Source of the DNA: Clostridiales bacterium
GTDB lineage: Bacteria > Bacillota > Clostridia > Lachnospirales > Lachnospiraceae
Length of the DNA stretch: 64,000 nt
Reading direction: 5' to 3'
NCBI GenBank assembly: GCA_019420275.1
Contig: JAHZHN010000002.1
Span: 99,691-163,690, forward strand
A program made the translations under genes and the position numbers. Numbering within the stretch: the first letter of the stretch is position 1; each line of letters begins with the position of its first letter. Below, in pieces: positions 63,094 to 64,000 of this stretch. Under the pieces are notes generated by a model. The model had not been told where the DNA came from and ran no database searches. It was given only the letters and a program-made list of their open reading frames with translations.

Positions 63094-64000
63094 TTTATAT
63101 CCCTGCCTCCTTTGAAGATTCCATAGCCGAAGTGGTCACATCTCAGACATCTGGATGCTTCCTGACATGCTTCCGCCGCTGTCATACAATTTTCTACGCC
63201 CTCGAAATCACAGATTCGCTCTCCTGCTTCTCTTTCAGTCATATTAACTCTTCCGCATGGCTGTTTGTCTTCCAGGATCGGTTCCGGAATTTCCACATCT
63301 GCTCTGATTTCATGATGGAATCCCAGATATTCATCGATATTTGCAGCAATGACTTTTCCTGCCGCTACCGCTGAAATTACAGTAGAAGGTCCGGAAGCAC
63401 AGTCTCCTCCTGCGAATACACCAGGCATTTCCTCAAATCCGCCGAATTTCTCAACGCTGATCCTTCCTCTTTGCACCGGTACACCGGATTCCTCAAAATG
63501 CTGGTATTCGATATCCTGACCGATCGCTACGATCAGAGTCTGGCATGGAATCAGAATATCCTCTTCGCCTGACGGTCTCACACTTGGCCGTCCGTTTCGG
63601 ATCACACTGATCATCTGAGGCGTTACCCAGATTCCCTTCACCCTGCCTTGGGCATCCTTCTCTACTCTGGACGGAGCCATCAGCGTGCGGATTTCTACAC
63701 CTTCTGCTTCGGCTCCCTGGATTTCATCCGGAAGAGCCGTCATATCCGCTACTCTTCTCCGATACAAAATGCTTACTTTTTTCGCTCCCAGCCGGACTGC
63801 CGTGCGGACTGCATCCATGGATACATTTCCTCCGCCGATGACCGCTACTTCCTGTCCGTCCAGCCGCTCTTCCTGTCCGAGTGCTACATTTCTTAAAAAC
63901 TGAACCGCTGAGATTACGCCTTGGGCATCTTCTCCTTCCAGTCCCATCTTTTTATCTGTACTTGCTCCGATGCTGATCAATACCGCATCATACTGTTCTT
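63087..64000 (-). CDS. GltD-like NAD(P)/FAD oxidoreductase subunit, 3' part (cut by window edge)
   Basis: The frame is open to the window edge (reading EQYDAVLISIGAS upstream of the first possible TTG start), about 304 residues visible. VAVIGGGNVSMDAVRTAVRLG binds NAD(P)H; the FAD-binding motif VFAGGDCASGPSTVISAVAAG is near the C-terminus, and the tail has CLRCDHFGYG. It matches glutamate-synthase small-subunit-like flavoproteins. Coupled by overlap to the [FeFe]-hydrogenase, so it probably shuttles electrons between NAD(P)H and the hydrogenase rather than making glutamate. Confidence 0.85.
   Translation of the reverse strand, partial: EQYDAVLISIGASTDKKMGLEGEDAQGVISAVQFLRNVALGQEERLDGQEVAVIGGGNVSMDAVRTAVRLGAKKVSILYRRRVADMTALPDEIQGAEAEGVEIRTLMAPSRVEKDAQGRVKGIWVTPQMISVIRNGRPSVRPSGEEDILIPCQTLIVAIGQDIEYQHFEESGVPVQRGRISVEKFGGFEEMPGVFAGGDCASGPSTVISAVAAGKVIAANIDEYLGFHHEIRADVEIPEPILEDKQPCGRVNMTEREAGERICDFEGVENCMTAAEACQEASRCLRCDHFGYGIFKGGRDIKW

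Noticed and set aside
1..64000. CRISPR arrays, tRNA or rRNA genes
   Set aside because: No regularly spaced direct repeats and no recognisable tRNA or rRNA sequence were seen on either strand.

Overview
The window reads as a chromosomal segment of a Gram-positive anaerobic Clostridia, most likely a Lachnospiraceae (Blautia / [Ruminococcus] / Dorea type). The reasons are an [FeFe]-hydrogenase followed by a GltD-like flavoprotein, a purCFB run, RiPP-like radical SAM genes, AT-rich accessory islands in a moderate-GC backbone, and strong AGGAGG-type ribosome binding sites. No tRNA, rRNA or CRISPR array was seen. All calls come from reading motifs; no database search was possible.

Layout. (1) 1-5.8 kb: the N-terminal part of a tyrosine recombinase, then a + strand RiPP-like operon (small Cys/Gly-rich precursor-like protein, attenuating terminator, radical SAM/SPASM enzyme, family 2 glycosyltransferase). 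It converges on a HprK-like P-loop protein, a metallophosphoesterase and a VanZ-like protein. (2) 6.1-27.4 kb: a very AT-rich defence island, almost all on the - strand. It holds an HTH regulator; a reverse transcriptase-HD fusion in an operon with a two-TM (SLATT-like) protein, an unknown protein and a phospholipase C-like hydrolase; a RADAR-like operon (deaminase RdrB-like, ATPase RdrA-like, TPR protein) with a second SLATT-like protein beside it; a three-gene RelA/SpoT-domain module; and a metallophosphoesterase-STAND ATPase fusion. A decayed IS3 element lies inside. (3) 27.4-29.7 kb: non-coding debris including a decayed IS256-family transposase. (4) 29.4-51.3 kb: one long - strand polysaccharide operon, from a promoter at about 51.3 kb to a terminator at 29.45 kb. 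It encodes a GalE-like epimerase, a CapD-like dehydratase, a priming sugar transferase fused to a glycosyltransferase, a Wzy-like polymerase, a Wzx-like flippase, several glycosyltransferases, two pyruvyl transferases, an F420-hydrogenase-beta-like protein and a thiamine-diphosphate enzyme. (5) 51.5-64 kb: housekeeping genes purB, purF, purC, a GH3 lipoprotein, a VanRS-like two-component system, NADP isocitrate dehydrogenase, [FeFe]-hydrogenase and a truncated GltD-like subunit.

The strongest unexpected signal is a shared promoter/operator. Two TTGACA boxes exactly 20 bp apart occur in five separate intergenic regions of the defence island (6991/7011, 12251/12271, 20488/20508, 22403/22423, 27399/27419). 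They lie upstream of the regulator gene and of each of the four defence modules. In four of the five, the proximal box, read on the gene strand as TTGTCA, sits 17-18 bp from a TATGATATACT-type -10 region. This suggests that one regulon, probably run by the HTH protein at 6115-6816, controls four otherwise unrelated anti-phage systems.
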